A program made the position numbers and the translations under genes. From Microthrixaceae bacterium (lineage in GTDB: Bacteria > Actinomycetota > Acidimicrobiia > Acidimicrobiales > Microtrichaceae), in assembly GCA_023957975.1 (NCBI GenBank), contig JAMLGM010000007.1, forward strand, positions 62,001-126,000: DNA of 64,000 nt. The letters run 5' to 3'. This document shows, one piece after another, positions 17,006 through 24,696 of this stretch (position 1 is the first letter of the stretch; each line of letters begins with the position of its first letter). The notes under the pieces are model-generated. The model did not search any database. It was given only the letters and a program-made list of their open reading frames with translations, and had not been told where the DNA came from.

Positions 17006-17146
17006 CACCGCCGACGGTAGTACGCGAACGCCGGCGCGCGAGCGCCGGCCCGACCGGACGTGGCGAGACCGTCGCTCCACCACCCGAGGTGCGTCGACTC
17101 AACTCCAGGGAGCCAACGCCGATAAGTGAGGGGTGAAGGAGCGACG

Positions 17147-17947
17147 ATGAAGCTGGCATCTCGACGGATCAAGTGCCCGTTGTGCGGAACGTTCAACCCC
17201 CCGCAGTCGGATCGGTGTTCGGTGTGCACGCGTCCGCTCAGGGAGTCCGACCTGGCATCTCAGCGCGTCTACGACGAAGCGCTGTGGTCGGAACGGATCG
17301 CCTCGAAGCGGGCTCGCCGGCCTGTGAGCCTCGCGACGATCGCCGTCGTGGTGGTCATCGTCGCCGCGATCGTGAACTACTTCGTCGTCAAGGCTGGACC
17401 GGACTGGGCCCATGAGCCGCGCACGATCGTGCCGGGCGAAACCTGGCACAGCGTCGACATCGGTGCCGGGGCGCGCCTCGACCTTCCCGGAAGCCCGCTG
17501 GTGAGCAACGAAGTGCTCGGTGCGGTGCCCGCGACGGTCTCGACGGTGTGGGTCGGAGATTCGTGGGAAGCGGTCCTCGACGACACGACCACCTCCAAGA
17601 TCGAATTCGAAAGCGCACTCGACCGGTTCCGCGGCGCGGTGCTCGTCGCCACCAGTACCGGGGACGCCGCAACTCCCCCGTTGGCAGAGTTGACCGCCCG
17701 GGTGGCCGCGGAGGCCGCGCTCACCCCGTCGGCCGTCGTGCCCACCGAAGCCGCGGCGAATCAACTCTCGTGGCGGTGGGAGTCCTCGGCCACCGGTTGG
17801 CCACGCCCGAATGTCGAAACGACCGTGGCAGGCCGGGCGATCCGGTCCGGCAACGTCACGGTGTCGGTGGTGACCATCGTCGCCGGCGACGACGGTGGCG
17901 CGCTTGTGGACGCCGTCATGGCGAACCTGCAGTTGCCCGCGGCCTGA
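17147..17947 (+). CDS. zinc-ribbon single-pass membrane protein, function unknown
   Basis: 266 residues. The N-terminus carries a zinc-ribbon with two CxxC pairs (CPLCGTFNPPQSDRCSVC, about residues 10-27). A single membrane helix follows at about 66-86 (VSLATIAVVVVIVAAIVNYFV), so the zinc ribbon is cytoplasmic and the remaining 180 residues are outside. That outer part has no motif I recognise. The ATG at 17147 has AAGGAG 6 nt upstream, which decides the start over an earlier reading. It sits on the plus strand between tsaC and prmC, convergent with prmC. Confidence 0.82.
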   Translation: MKLASRRIKCPLCGTFNPPQSDRCSVCTRPLRESDLASQRVYDEALWSERIASKRARRPVSLATIAVVVVIVAAIVNYFVVKAGPDWAHEPRTIVPGETWHSVDIGAGARLDLPGSPLVSNEVLGAVPATVSTVWVGDSWEAVLDDTTTSKIEFESALDRFRGAVLVATSTGDAATPPLAELTARVAAEAALTPSAVVPTEAAANQLSWRWESSATGWPRPNVETTVAGRAIRSGNVTVSVVTIVAGDDGGALVDAVMANLQLPAA

Positions 17948-18001
17948 CCCGGCCGGAGATCGGCGCTCTCGATCGATCAGCGCCGACCTCTCCGAGCCGC
18001 C

Positions 18002-18985
18002 CTATCCGAGCCGACCGATCACGATCCGATCGCGCCCGGCGAGATCCTGGTGAACCTCGGTGGAGGTGAACCCGGCGCCCGTCATGAGGTCGCGCACCGC
18101 AGCGACCTGTCGAGGGTCGAGTTCGACCGCTAACACGCCCGCGGGGCGCAACCACCGAGGAGCCTCGCTGATGATGTGGCGAAGATCGTCGAGCCCATCG
18201 GCACCGGCGAACAGCGCTGCGGCGGGTTCCCACTCAGCGACCTCGGCGGGCAACTCGTCGTCGATGGACACATAGGGCGGGTTGGTGATGATGAGGTCGA
18301 AACTCGAACGCTGCTCATCGCTGAAGGCGTCAAACCACTCCCCCTCGACGATGCGGACGCGCACCGCCGCCCGTCCGATGCCCGCGAGGTTCGCCCGCGC
18401 CGCTGCGACCGCCGCTGGCGATGCATCGCAGGCCCACACGGTGGTGTTGGTCCGTTCCGAGGCCACCGACAACGCGATCGCCCCTGAGCCGGTGCCGAGG
18501 TCGGCGACCACGACGTCGCGTCGCTCGCCGTCCGCTGCGATCCGGGCGGCGAGCCGATCGAGGTGGCCGAGCGCCGCCTCCACGAGCATCTCGGTCTCTG
18601 GGCGGGGGATGAGCACTCGAGGGTCGACCGCCAGGTCGAGTCGACGAAACCCCCACCGTCCCAACACGTACTGCAGCGGCTCGCCCGCCTCCCGCCGAGC
18701 GATCATGTCGTCGAAGCGTGCCATGGCCCGTTCGGTCACGGGATCCTCCAACGACACGATGAGCTCGGCCCCCTCCAGACCGGAGGCCTCTTCGACGATG
18801 CGCCGGGCATCGCTCGCGGCGGTGTCGAGCCCCGCTCGACGCAGCCGCGCCGTCGCCTCGGACAACAACTCGGACCAGGCGACGGTGCCCGCCAGATCGC
18901 CAGGTCCGTCGGTGTGCGGACCCATGTCCGGCTCCTCGGTCGGCTCGGTCGGCTCAGTCGGCTCAGTCGGCTCGGAGCGGTTCAC
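18002..18985 (-). CDS. prmC: peptide chain release factor N5-glutamine methyltransferase
   Basis: SAM-dependent methylation of the Gln of the GGQ motif in release factors. About 327 residues. The N-terminal helical domain is followed by the methyltransferase: SAM motif VVVADLGTGSGAIALSVA, and the diagnostic NPPY in IITNPPYVSIDDELP. The preceding prfA TGA overlaps the GTG start at 18985 (GTGA), matching the usual prfA-prmC coupling. The first residues are a low-complexity EPTEPTEPTEPTEEP run made by a 9-bp tandem repeat, so translation could instead start at ATG 18925 (MGPHTDG). Confidence 0.93.
   Translation of the reverse strand: MNRSEPTEPTEPTEPTEEPDMGPHTDGPGDLAGTVAWSELLSEATARLRRAGLDTAASDARRIVEEASGLEGAELIVSLEDPVTERAMARFDDMIARREAGEPLQYVLGRWGFRRLDLAVDPRVLIPRPETEMLVEAALGHLDRLAARIAADGERRDVVVADLGTGSGAIALSVASERTNTTVWACDASPAAVAAARANLAGIGRAAVRVRIVEGEWFDAFSDEQRSSFDLIITNPPYVSIDDELPAEVAEWEPAAALFAGADGLDDLRHIISEAPRWLRPAGVLAVELDPRQVAAVRDLMTGAGFTSTEVHQDLAGRDRIVIGRLG
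18935..18970. repeat. 9-bp tandem repeat at the prmC start
   Basis: Four copies of CTCGGTCGG (two with A in place of one G) encode the repeated EPT residues at the N-terminus of PrmC. Copy number could vary by slippage without breaking the frame because the unit is three codons long. Confidence 0.8.
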
Positions 18986-20055
18986 GACAGGTCTTCGAGT
19001 TGCTCGGCCCGCTCATGGTGAACCAGCGCGTCGCTGACGTGATCGAGTTCGCCCGCGAGCACCTTGTCGAGGTTGTAGGCGGTGAACCCGATTCGGTGAT
19101 CCGAGATCCGGTTCTCCTTGAAGTTGTAGGTCCGGATCTTCTCGCTTCGTCCGCCCCCGCCGATCTGGCTCTTGCGAGCGCTCGACAATTCGGCGGCCTG
19201 CCGGTCCTGTTCGAGCTTCAACAGACGGCTGCGCAACACCACCAGCGCCTTTGCCCGATTCTGAATCTGCGACTTCTCGTCCTGCATCGCCACCACGAGC
19301 CCGGTGGGCTTGTGGGTGATGCGCACCGCCGAGTCGGTGGTGTTCACCGACTGCCCGCCGGGACCGGAGCTGCGGTAGACGTCGATTTGCAGGTCGTTGG
19401 GGTCGATCGCCACGTCGACCTCCTCTGCCTCGGGTAACACCGTGACCGTGGCCGAACTCGTGTGTACCCGGCCCTGGCTCTCGGTCACCGGCACCCGCTG
19501 AACGCGGTGAGGGCCGGCCTCGTGTTTCATGCGCGACCAGACGCTGTCCCCCTTGAGCACGAACGTCACGTCGGCATAGCCACCGAGATCCGACACCGAA
19601 GCGTCCATCACCTCAAAGCCCCACCCTTGGCGCTGGGCGTAGGCCCGGTACATCTCGAACAGGTCGCGAGCGAACAGGTTGGCTTCTTCGCCACCCTCGG
19701 CGCCGCGGATCTCCATGATGACGTTGCGATCGTCGTTGGGATCGCGGGGTAACAGCAGGATCTTGATCTCCGCCTCGAGTTCGACGATTCGAGCCTCGTT
19801 GACGTCGATCTCCTCACGCATCGCTTCCCGATCATCGCCGGTGAGATCGCTGAACATCTCCCGCGCCACGTCGAGGTCCTCGCTCGCGCGTCGCAACTCG
19901 ACCGCTCGCTCGACGATCGGTTCGAGCTCCTTGCGGCGTTTCGACAACTTCACGAACCGGGCCTGATCGGCGAAAACGTCGGGATCGCCCAGCATGGCAT
20001 CCACGTCGCGGAGTTCACGTTCGAGTGGGGCGAGTCGTTCGAGCACGGTGTGCAC
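18982..20055 (-). CDS. prfA: peptide chain release factor 1
   Basis: RF1, which reads UAA and UAG and releases the finished peptide. From GTG 20055 it has 357 residues, the family length; an earlier GTG at 20079 would give 365 and has no ribosome-binding site. Visible: the peptidyl-hydrolase motif SSGPGGQSVNTTDSAVRITH (GGQ), preceded by the RVPVTESQGRVHTSSATV segment that carries the recognition domain, and the RF1 C-terminus with SDHRIGFTAYNLDKVLAGEL. Followed by prmC with a 4-bp overlap; preceded by a conserved hypothetical. Confidence 0.96.
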   Translation of the reverse strand: MHTVLERLAPLERELRDVDAMLGDPDVFADQARFVKLSKRRKELEPIVERAVELRRASEDLDVAREMFSDLTGDDREAMREEIDVNEARIVELEAEIKILLLPRDPNDDRNVIMEIRGAEGGEEANLFARDLFEMYRAYAQRQGWGFEVMDASVSDLGGYADVTFVLKGDSVWSRMKHEAGPHRVQRVPVTESQGRVHTSSATVTVLPEAEEVDVAIDPNDLQIDVYRSSGPGGQSVNTTDSAVRITHKPTGLVVAMQDEKSQIQNRAKALVVLRSRLLKLEQDRQAAELSSARKSQIGGGGRSEKIRTYNFKENRISDHRIGFTAYNLDKVLAGELDHVSDALVHHERAEQLEDLS

Positions 20056-20120
20056 CTTCGGTCGGTTTGAGGGTCTCACGCCGCGGGGCCATCGGGCGGG
20101 GAGCCATCAGTACGGGGGTC

Positions 20121-21173
20121 TCAGTACGGGAGTTCGAGGTTGACGAAGCGGGCGGGCGACACGAGCGCATCTGCCACTGCGACAACCGGAGCGAGGATGT
20201 TGCGCTGAGGCATGACGATGATCAGCGTCGCGTCAGGGTCGTGCAACGCTCGGGTGTCGGCGGCGTGGGGGACGATATCGAGGTCGACACCGGCGCCGAA
20301 CACGGCGATGATCGGCGACCCGTCCGCGGCGACACCGCTGGCGGACGCCGGTTGGGATTCACGAAGACTCTGCGGCTGCAGGGTCGAGTCGATGGGGAAC
20401 AATTCGCGGGCCCCGACCAGCGACGGGTCGGCCAGTGCGATCTGACGCAGCCAACGCTCGGCGACGAGATCGCGCAGCGGGTGCAGCGCCGCTGCGGCAT
20501 GCCGATAGGTGCGCACGATCTCCACCGCGTTGTGAAGCGCGGTGGCCGGAGGTACCTCGGCGTGCATCATCGCTGCGATCTCGCGGTCGAACTTGCCGAT
20601 CCCGATCTCGAGTCGCACCCCACCCGCAGAATCGCCGGGCACCACCCGGGCGACCTCGAGGCCGAGCACTTCGACGCGCAACACTCCCCACTCGACGACG
20701 ACGTCGACGTCGCGGTGCCCCGAACTCGCGGCGTCGTCCACCTCGCCAACGACGAGCGCATGGATCTCACCGGGGATCTCCACGGCCTCGCCACGGTCCT
20801 CGAACGGCGCCGCGGCGACCGGCACCGAGGCGGTGCCGACGATGCGTTCCACCGCGACCGGCACATCGAACCAGGTCGCCTCGCGGGCCAGGTGACCCGC
20901 GGTGGGCTCATCGGCGTCGACGATCACCACCACCCGAATCGGGCCGGGAAGCGACGCCCGCTGGCGCAACGCCCACACGAGTGCCCCGCCGAGGCTGCGC
21001 CGGTCGGCCTCCTCGATGAGAAATGCGACAAGTCCCGAGCGGGTCGCCAGTGCCGCTCCGACGCCGAACGGTGACGAGTTCACCACCTCGTCACCGTCGA
21101 GTCGTTCGCCGAGCAGCGCCTTGAGTTTCGCGACGCGCAACTGCCCGAGGCGCTCCTCGGGCAGTGCGTTCAT
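20121..21173 (-). CDS. hypothetical protein between rpmE and prfA
   Basis: A 350-residue protein I do not recognise. It has no membrane helix or signal peptide. Composition is Ala/Val/Asp/Glu-rich; repeated beta-strand-like runs such as IRVVVIVDADEP, DVDVVVEWGVLRVEVLGLEV and DATLIIVMPQRN suggest an alpha/beta fold. The ATG at 21173 has an AGGAGC site 4 nt upstream. It lies 37 bp after rpmE on the same strand and 65 bp before prfA, inside the translation-linked operon rho-rpmE-prfA-prmC, where mycobacteria have no gene. A role in translation or ribosome quality control is only suggested by position. Confidence 0.85.
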   Translation of the reverse strand: MNALPEERLGQLRVAKLKALLGERLDGDEVVNSSPFGVGAALATRSGLVAFLIEEADRRSLGGALVWALRQRASLPGPIRVVVIVDADEPTAGHLAREATWFDVPVAVERIVGTASVPVAAAPFEDRGEAVEIPGEIHALVVGEVDDAASSGHRDVDVVVEWGVLRVEVLGLEVARVVPGDSAGGVRLEIGIGKFDREIAAMMHAEVPPATALHNAVEIVRTYRHAAAALHPLRDLVAERWLRQIALADPSLVGARELFPIDSTLQPQSLRESQPASASGVAADGSPIIAVFGAGVDLDIVPHAADTRALHDPDATLIIVMPQRNILAPVVAVADALVSPARFVNLELPY

Positions 21174-21210
21174 CGTTGCTCCTGTGGTGCCGGTACCGGG
21201 GGTACCGGGC

Positions 21211-21522
21211 TCACTCTGCGTCGGCGCCTTCAGCGGCGGCCGGTGCCTCGGCGGCAGCGGCCTTCGAGGGGCGACGCACGCGATCGCCGTAGCGCTTCTG
21301 GAAACGCTCCACACGACCAGCGGTGTCGATGATCTTCATCTGGCCGGTGTAGAAGGGGTGCGTGAAGGCCGAGATTTCCACCTTGGCGAGCGGGTACTCG
21401 TTGCCGTCTTCCCACACCACCGTCTCGGAGGTCTCGACGGTCGAGCGCGTCATGAACTTGTCGCCCGACGACGTGTCCTGGAACACGACGTTTCGGTAGT
21501 TGGGATGGATGTCAGCCTTCAT
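21211..21522 (-). CDS. rpmE: 50S ribosomal protein bL31
   Basis: Ribosomal large-subunit protein bL31, 103 residues. The start [20 protein letters not shown] and [11 protein letters not shown] are diagnostic. The Cys residues that bind zinc in the C+ form are absent, so this is the zinc-independent (C-) type, which is often used as the zinc-starvation version elsewhere. A 25-residue Ala/Glu tail ([18 protein letters not shown]) extends the usual end. It lies between the rho-family gene and the hypothetical gene, as expected for this operon. Confidence 0.96.
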   Translation of the reverse strand: MKADIHPNYRNVVFQDTSSGDKFMTRSTVETSETVVWEDGNEYPLAKVEISAFTHPFYTGQMKIIDTAGRVERFQKRYGDRVRRPSKAAAAEAPAAAEGADAE

Positions 21523-21607
21523 AGTTACTCCAGACTAGGCAAGGCGGCGCCGAGCCGCCAACATCGACGGCCCCGATCGGGGCGACGCCGAAGGAGGGAA
21601 TTGGACG

Positions 21608-23167
21608 TCAGCCGTTGAGCTCGGCGAGCAGCGCCTTTTGGGCCTGCGGCGCCGCACCGACCGGCAGCTTGCGTGGCGGCTCGGCGACGGTGGCCGGTTC
21701 GAGATGCAGCGCCGAGTTGGCGCCGCGAAGCAGCTCGGTGAGGATGACGTCGTCGATGTTCGAGCCGCTGTCGCTCAGCACCGTGGCCAACACGGTGAGC
21801 GAGCCGCCGTCCTCCACGTTGCGGCCGGTGCCGAACACACGCTTTGCCGAACCGAGTGCGCCGGCATCGAGCTCACCGTGGATCGTGCGGCCACCCGGGG
21901 CCGCTGCAAGGTTGAACGCTCGGGCCAGGCCGGTGAGGCTGTCGAGGAGGACGACGACGTCGTTGCCGTACTCGACGAGGCGCTTGGCATGCTCGATCGC
22001 CAACTCGGCGACCGCTGCGTGTTGGTCGGCCGGACGATCGAACGTCGAGCTCACCACTTCCCCGCCCTCGAGCGCCGAGCGAAAGCTCGTGACGGTCTCG
22101 GGACGCTCGTCGACGAGCAGCACGATGACGTGCACCTCGGGGTGGGCCGCCTCGATGGCGTTGGCGACCGTGGTGAGCACGGGGCTGGTGTCGACGTTCG
22201 GCGGAGCGACGATGAGGCCACGAGCCCCGAGTCGGACCGGGGCGAGCGCATCGATGAGTTCGCCGGTGAGATCCTCAGGGTTGCCGGTACCGATCGACAA
22301 TTGATCACCGGGGTCGATGGCCGTGAGGTCGTCGAAGCGGACCCGATCGCGTGCCGCGTCCGGGTCGAGACCGTTGACGGTTTCGATGCGTACGAGCGCC
22401 GGATTCTTTTCCTTGTGCGTCGCAGGTCGAGCGAGGCCCGACAGATAGTCGCCCTTACGCAAACCGAGCTGACGGCATTGCTTGACCGAGACGTACACAT
22501 CCTCACGGCTGGCGACGAAGCCAGCGACGCGCAAGAACCCGTAGCCGTCCTCGCGAAGGTCCAACAGGCCCTGCACCTCGACCGGTTCCACCTCGACCTC
22601 GGGCGATGTGGATTCCGATCCGTCGCCGCGATCGCGGCCGCGGCGACGGCGGCGGCGACGGCCGGTGCCCTCCCCCGCGGCGTCTTCGGACCCGTCGGTC
22701 GAGCCGTCGGTCGACCCCTCGTCCGCCGCCTCTTCGTCTCCCGCAGCGCCCGTAGTACCGTCGGTCGCTTCGCGAGCCGCGGCCGCTGCGGAATCGCCGT
22801 TCGTGGCCGAGGACACATCGGCGGTGTCGGAGCCGAGAGGTTCGCCGGGTTGGCCGTCGCCTGCCGTATCGCCGGCGGCAGGGCCCGAGGCAGGGCCCGT
22901 GGCATCGTCGGCTGCGACCGTCGGTGCCGGCTGCGCGTCGAGCAACGATGCCTGGGCCGAGGCAGACGCGGTGGTCTCCGGCTTCGACCGCGCTGGCCCG
23001 GCATCACCGGCATCGCCGGGGTCCGGTGCGTCGCTGCGGCCAACGGCCTCGAGGATCAGGTCGACGATGTCGGCCTTCTTTGCCCGGGACGGGACTTTGA
23101 GTTCGAGCGCCGCGGCGACCGCGGCGAGTTCCGCCCGGTCTTTGCGTTCGAGCGTGGATCGTTCCAT
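21608..23167 (-). CDS. Rho-family protein with a degenerate P-loop at the rho locus
   Basis: About 519 residues, in the position of transcription terminator rho (thr genes-rho-rpmE-prfA). Residues 1-45 match the Rho N-terminal domain (MERSTLERKDRAELAAVA); 45-190 are an acidic/Ala-rich insert ending in an Arg-rich patch; about 195-275 are the RNA-binding cold-shock-like domain (DGYGFLRVAGFVASREDVYV, RKGDYLSGLAR). From 305 the ATPase fold is recognisable (RGLIVAPP, VIVLLVDERPETVTSF, VVVLLDSLTGLARAFN, GSAKRVFGTGRN), but the Walker A PPKAGKT is replaced by PPNVDTS (N324-S328), and the protein ends soon after LHLEP, so the segment with the arginine finger and RSGTR motif is lost. ATP hydrolysis by the normal mechanism looks impossible. 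Start could also be ATG 23212. Confidence 0.88.
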   Translation of the reverse strand: MERSTLERKDRAELAAVAAALELKVPSRAKKADIVDLILEAVGRSDAPDPGDAGDAGPARSKPETTASASAQASLLDAQPAPTVAADDATGPASGPAAGDTAGDGQPGEPLGSDTADVSSATNGDSAAAAAREATDGTTGAAGDEEAADEGSTDGSTDGSEDAAGEGTGRRRRRRRGRDRGDGSESTSPEVEVEPVEVQGLLDLREDGYGFLRVAGFVASREDVYVSVKQCRQLGLRKGDYLSGLARPATHKEKNPALVRIETVNGLDPDAARDRVRFDDLTAIDPGDQLSIGTGNPEDLTGELIDALAPVRLGARGLIVAPPNVDTSPVLTTVANAIEAAHPEVHVIVLLVDERPETVTSFRSALEGGEVVSSTFDRPADQHAAVAELAIEHAKRLVEYGNDVVVLLDSLTGLARAFNLAAAPGGRTIHGELDAGALGSAKRVFGTGRNVEDGGSLTVLATVLSDSGSNIDDVILTELLRGANSALHLEPATVAEPPRKLPVGAAPQAQKALLAELNG

Positions 23168-23422
23168 GTGCTGGGAATCACCGGCCACGGGTGAGGACCT
23201 CTTTCGAGACATGTTCGGGCGCAGGGCCACGATGGTGTGGGGGAAGCACCGCCGACGTTTCAAACCGCCGAGCGGGCTACGACTGAGACGGGATGGCGAG
23301 GGGCGCTGAACCTCCACGAACCGAGTGTTCGGGAAACGGGAACCGGCACGCCTATCCGCTGCGTGGTGCATCGTATCGGCACCGTGCCCCCGGTTCCAAC
23401 CACCGGCCCCGACTCCTGGCCT

Positions 23423-23472
23423 GTTCTCCGATAACCAGTGGTCGTGATCACGACCACTGGTTATCGGAGAAC
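23423..23472. terminator. 50-bp perfect palindrome between the ApgM-like gene and the rho-family gene
   Basis: Two 25-base arms meet at TGA|TCA with no loop; the left arm begins GTTCTCCGATAACCAGTGGT and the right arm is its exact complement. It lies 20 bp after the stop of the upstream gene and about 255 bp before the rho-family start. In RNA it would form a long hairpin; no clear T run follows, so terminator or mRNA end processing are both possible. Perfect palindromes this long are unstable, so it may be under selection or recently formed. Confidence 0.7.
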
Positions 23473-23492
23473 GGGCGGTGCGGGCTGGCGCG

Positions 23493-24647
23493 CTATCGGG
23501 ACAGCAGCGTGCCCATGAGCTCGTGAGCCGCGACGATCGGTTCATCCGCGACCCCCGCCTCGCTGTACTGCCCGCCGGGGCCGTCGAGCTCGGAGTCGAC
23601 CAGCAGATACGGCACCGGTGCCATGGTGTGAGTCTTGAGCTTCCACGGCGTGGGGTGATCGGGCAACATCAACAGCCGCCACGGACCCATCTGGTCCAAC
23701 GCCGGCACCAGATCGGCGAGGATGCGCGAGTCCCAGTTCTCCAAGGCCCTGATCTTTTCCTGCACGTTGCCGGCGTGGCCGGCCTCGTCGGTGGCCTCGA
23801 CGTGGATCACGAACAGATCCGCACCGCCGCGCAACCCTTCGATCGCGGCATCGCGCTTGCCCTCGTAGTTGGTGTCGAACCAGCCGGTCGCCCCTTCGAC
23901 TTCGGCGATTTCCATGTCGGTCAACACGCCGAGGCCCCGAACCAGGTCGACCGCGGTGACCATGCCCGCCCGGCGGCCGTACAGCTCGCCAAAGGGCGTC
24001 ATCTGGGGCTGGAACCCCTGCCCCCACAACCAGATCTGGGTCGCGGCCGTGTCGAATCGGGCGACGATCTCTTTCGATCGTTCCATGACCTCGATGAGCT
24101 TCGCCGCGGCCGGCCCGGTCGGCGCGACCGCGGGGCGATCGGTGATGTCGTGAGGCGGCACGCACTCGGCGAGCTCCCAGTCGGCGGGAGCCACCATGAT
24201 GTGGCGGTACTGCACGCCCGGGTGGAACTCGAGGCCGAGGTCGCCGCCGGTGCCGAGTTCGGCGTCGATCGCGGCGATGATCTCCGAGGCCAATTCGTTG
24301 GTCGGATGGCCGCCGGCGAAGTCGACCATCGTCCCGTCCGAAGACACGGTCACCAGATTCGTACGGTAGGCCAGCCGATCCGCAGGAAGCTTCAGTCCGA
24401 GCGCCGCAGCCTCGATCGGGGCACGCCCCGTGTGGTAGATCGCCGGGTCGTAACCGAGAATCGACATGTTGCCGACATCGGATCCGGGCGGAAATCCCTC
24501 GGGGATGACGGCCGCCCGCCCGACCGTCGAACGCGCTGCGAGCGCCGCGAGTACCGGCATGTCCGCAACCTCGAGCGGCGTTTTGCCCCCGAGTTCTTCG
24601 GTCGGTTCATCGGAACACCCATCGGGAACGCAGACCACATATTTCAC
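23493..24647 (-). CDS. ApgM-like phosphomutase, proposed homoserine kinase
   Basis: 384 residues of the cofactor-independent phosphoglycerate mutase/alkaline phosphatase superfamily, archaeal ApgM type. Motifs: VVCVPDGCSDEP (first metal Asp), the active-site Ser in PPGSDVGNMSILGYDP, HVEATDEAGHAGN and the late metal cluster MLPDHPTPWKLKTHT. It sits exactly where thrB (homoserine kinase) lies in related operons, next to thrC and hom, and no ThrB is seen here. A family of such proteins is recorded as proposed homoserine kinase (TIGR02535) from this same gene context, so I infer that it makes O-phosphohomoserine; a glycolytic mutase role is the alternative. GTG 24647 gives the usual MKYVV-like start. 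Confidence 0.85.
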   Translation of the reverse strand: MKYVVCVPDGCSDEPTEELGGKTPLEVADMPVLAALAARSTVGRAAVIPEGFPPGSDVGNMSILGYDPAIYHTGRAPIEAAALGLKLPADRLAYRTNLVTVSSDGTMVDFAGGHPTNELASEIIAAIDAELGTGGDLGLEFHPGVQYRHIMVAPADWELAECVPPHDITDRPAVAPTGPAAAKLIEVMERSKEIVARFDTAATQIWLWGQGFQPQMTPFGELYGRRAGMVTAVDLVRGLGVLTDMEIAEVEGATGWFDTNYEGKRDAAIEGLRGGADLFVIHVEATDEAGHAGNVQEKIRALENWDSRILADLVPALDQMGPWRLLMLPDHPTPWKLKTHTMAPVPYLLVDSELDGPGGQYSEAGVADEPIVAAHELMGTLLSR

Positions 24648-24696
24648 GGCAACCACGGTACTCGGTGCCGGCAAACCCCACGTCAGTGGCCGGAAC

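Noticed and set aside
21638..23194. 518-residue open frame antisense to the rho-family gene
   Set aside because: Low-complexity protein with no motif; the minus-strand frame has clear Rho domains.
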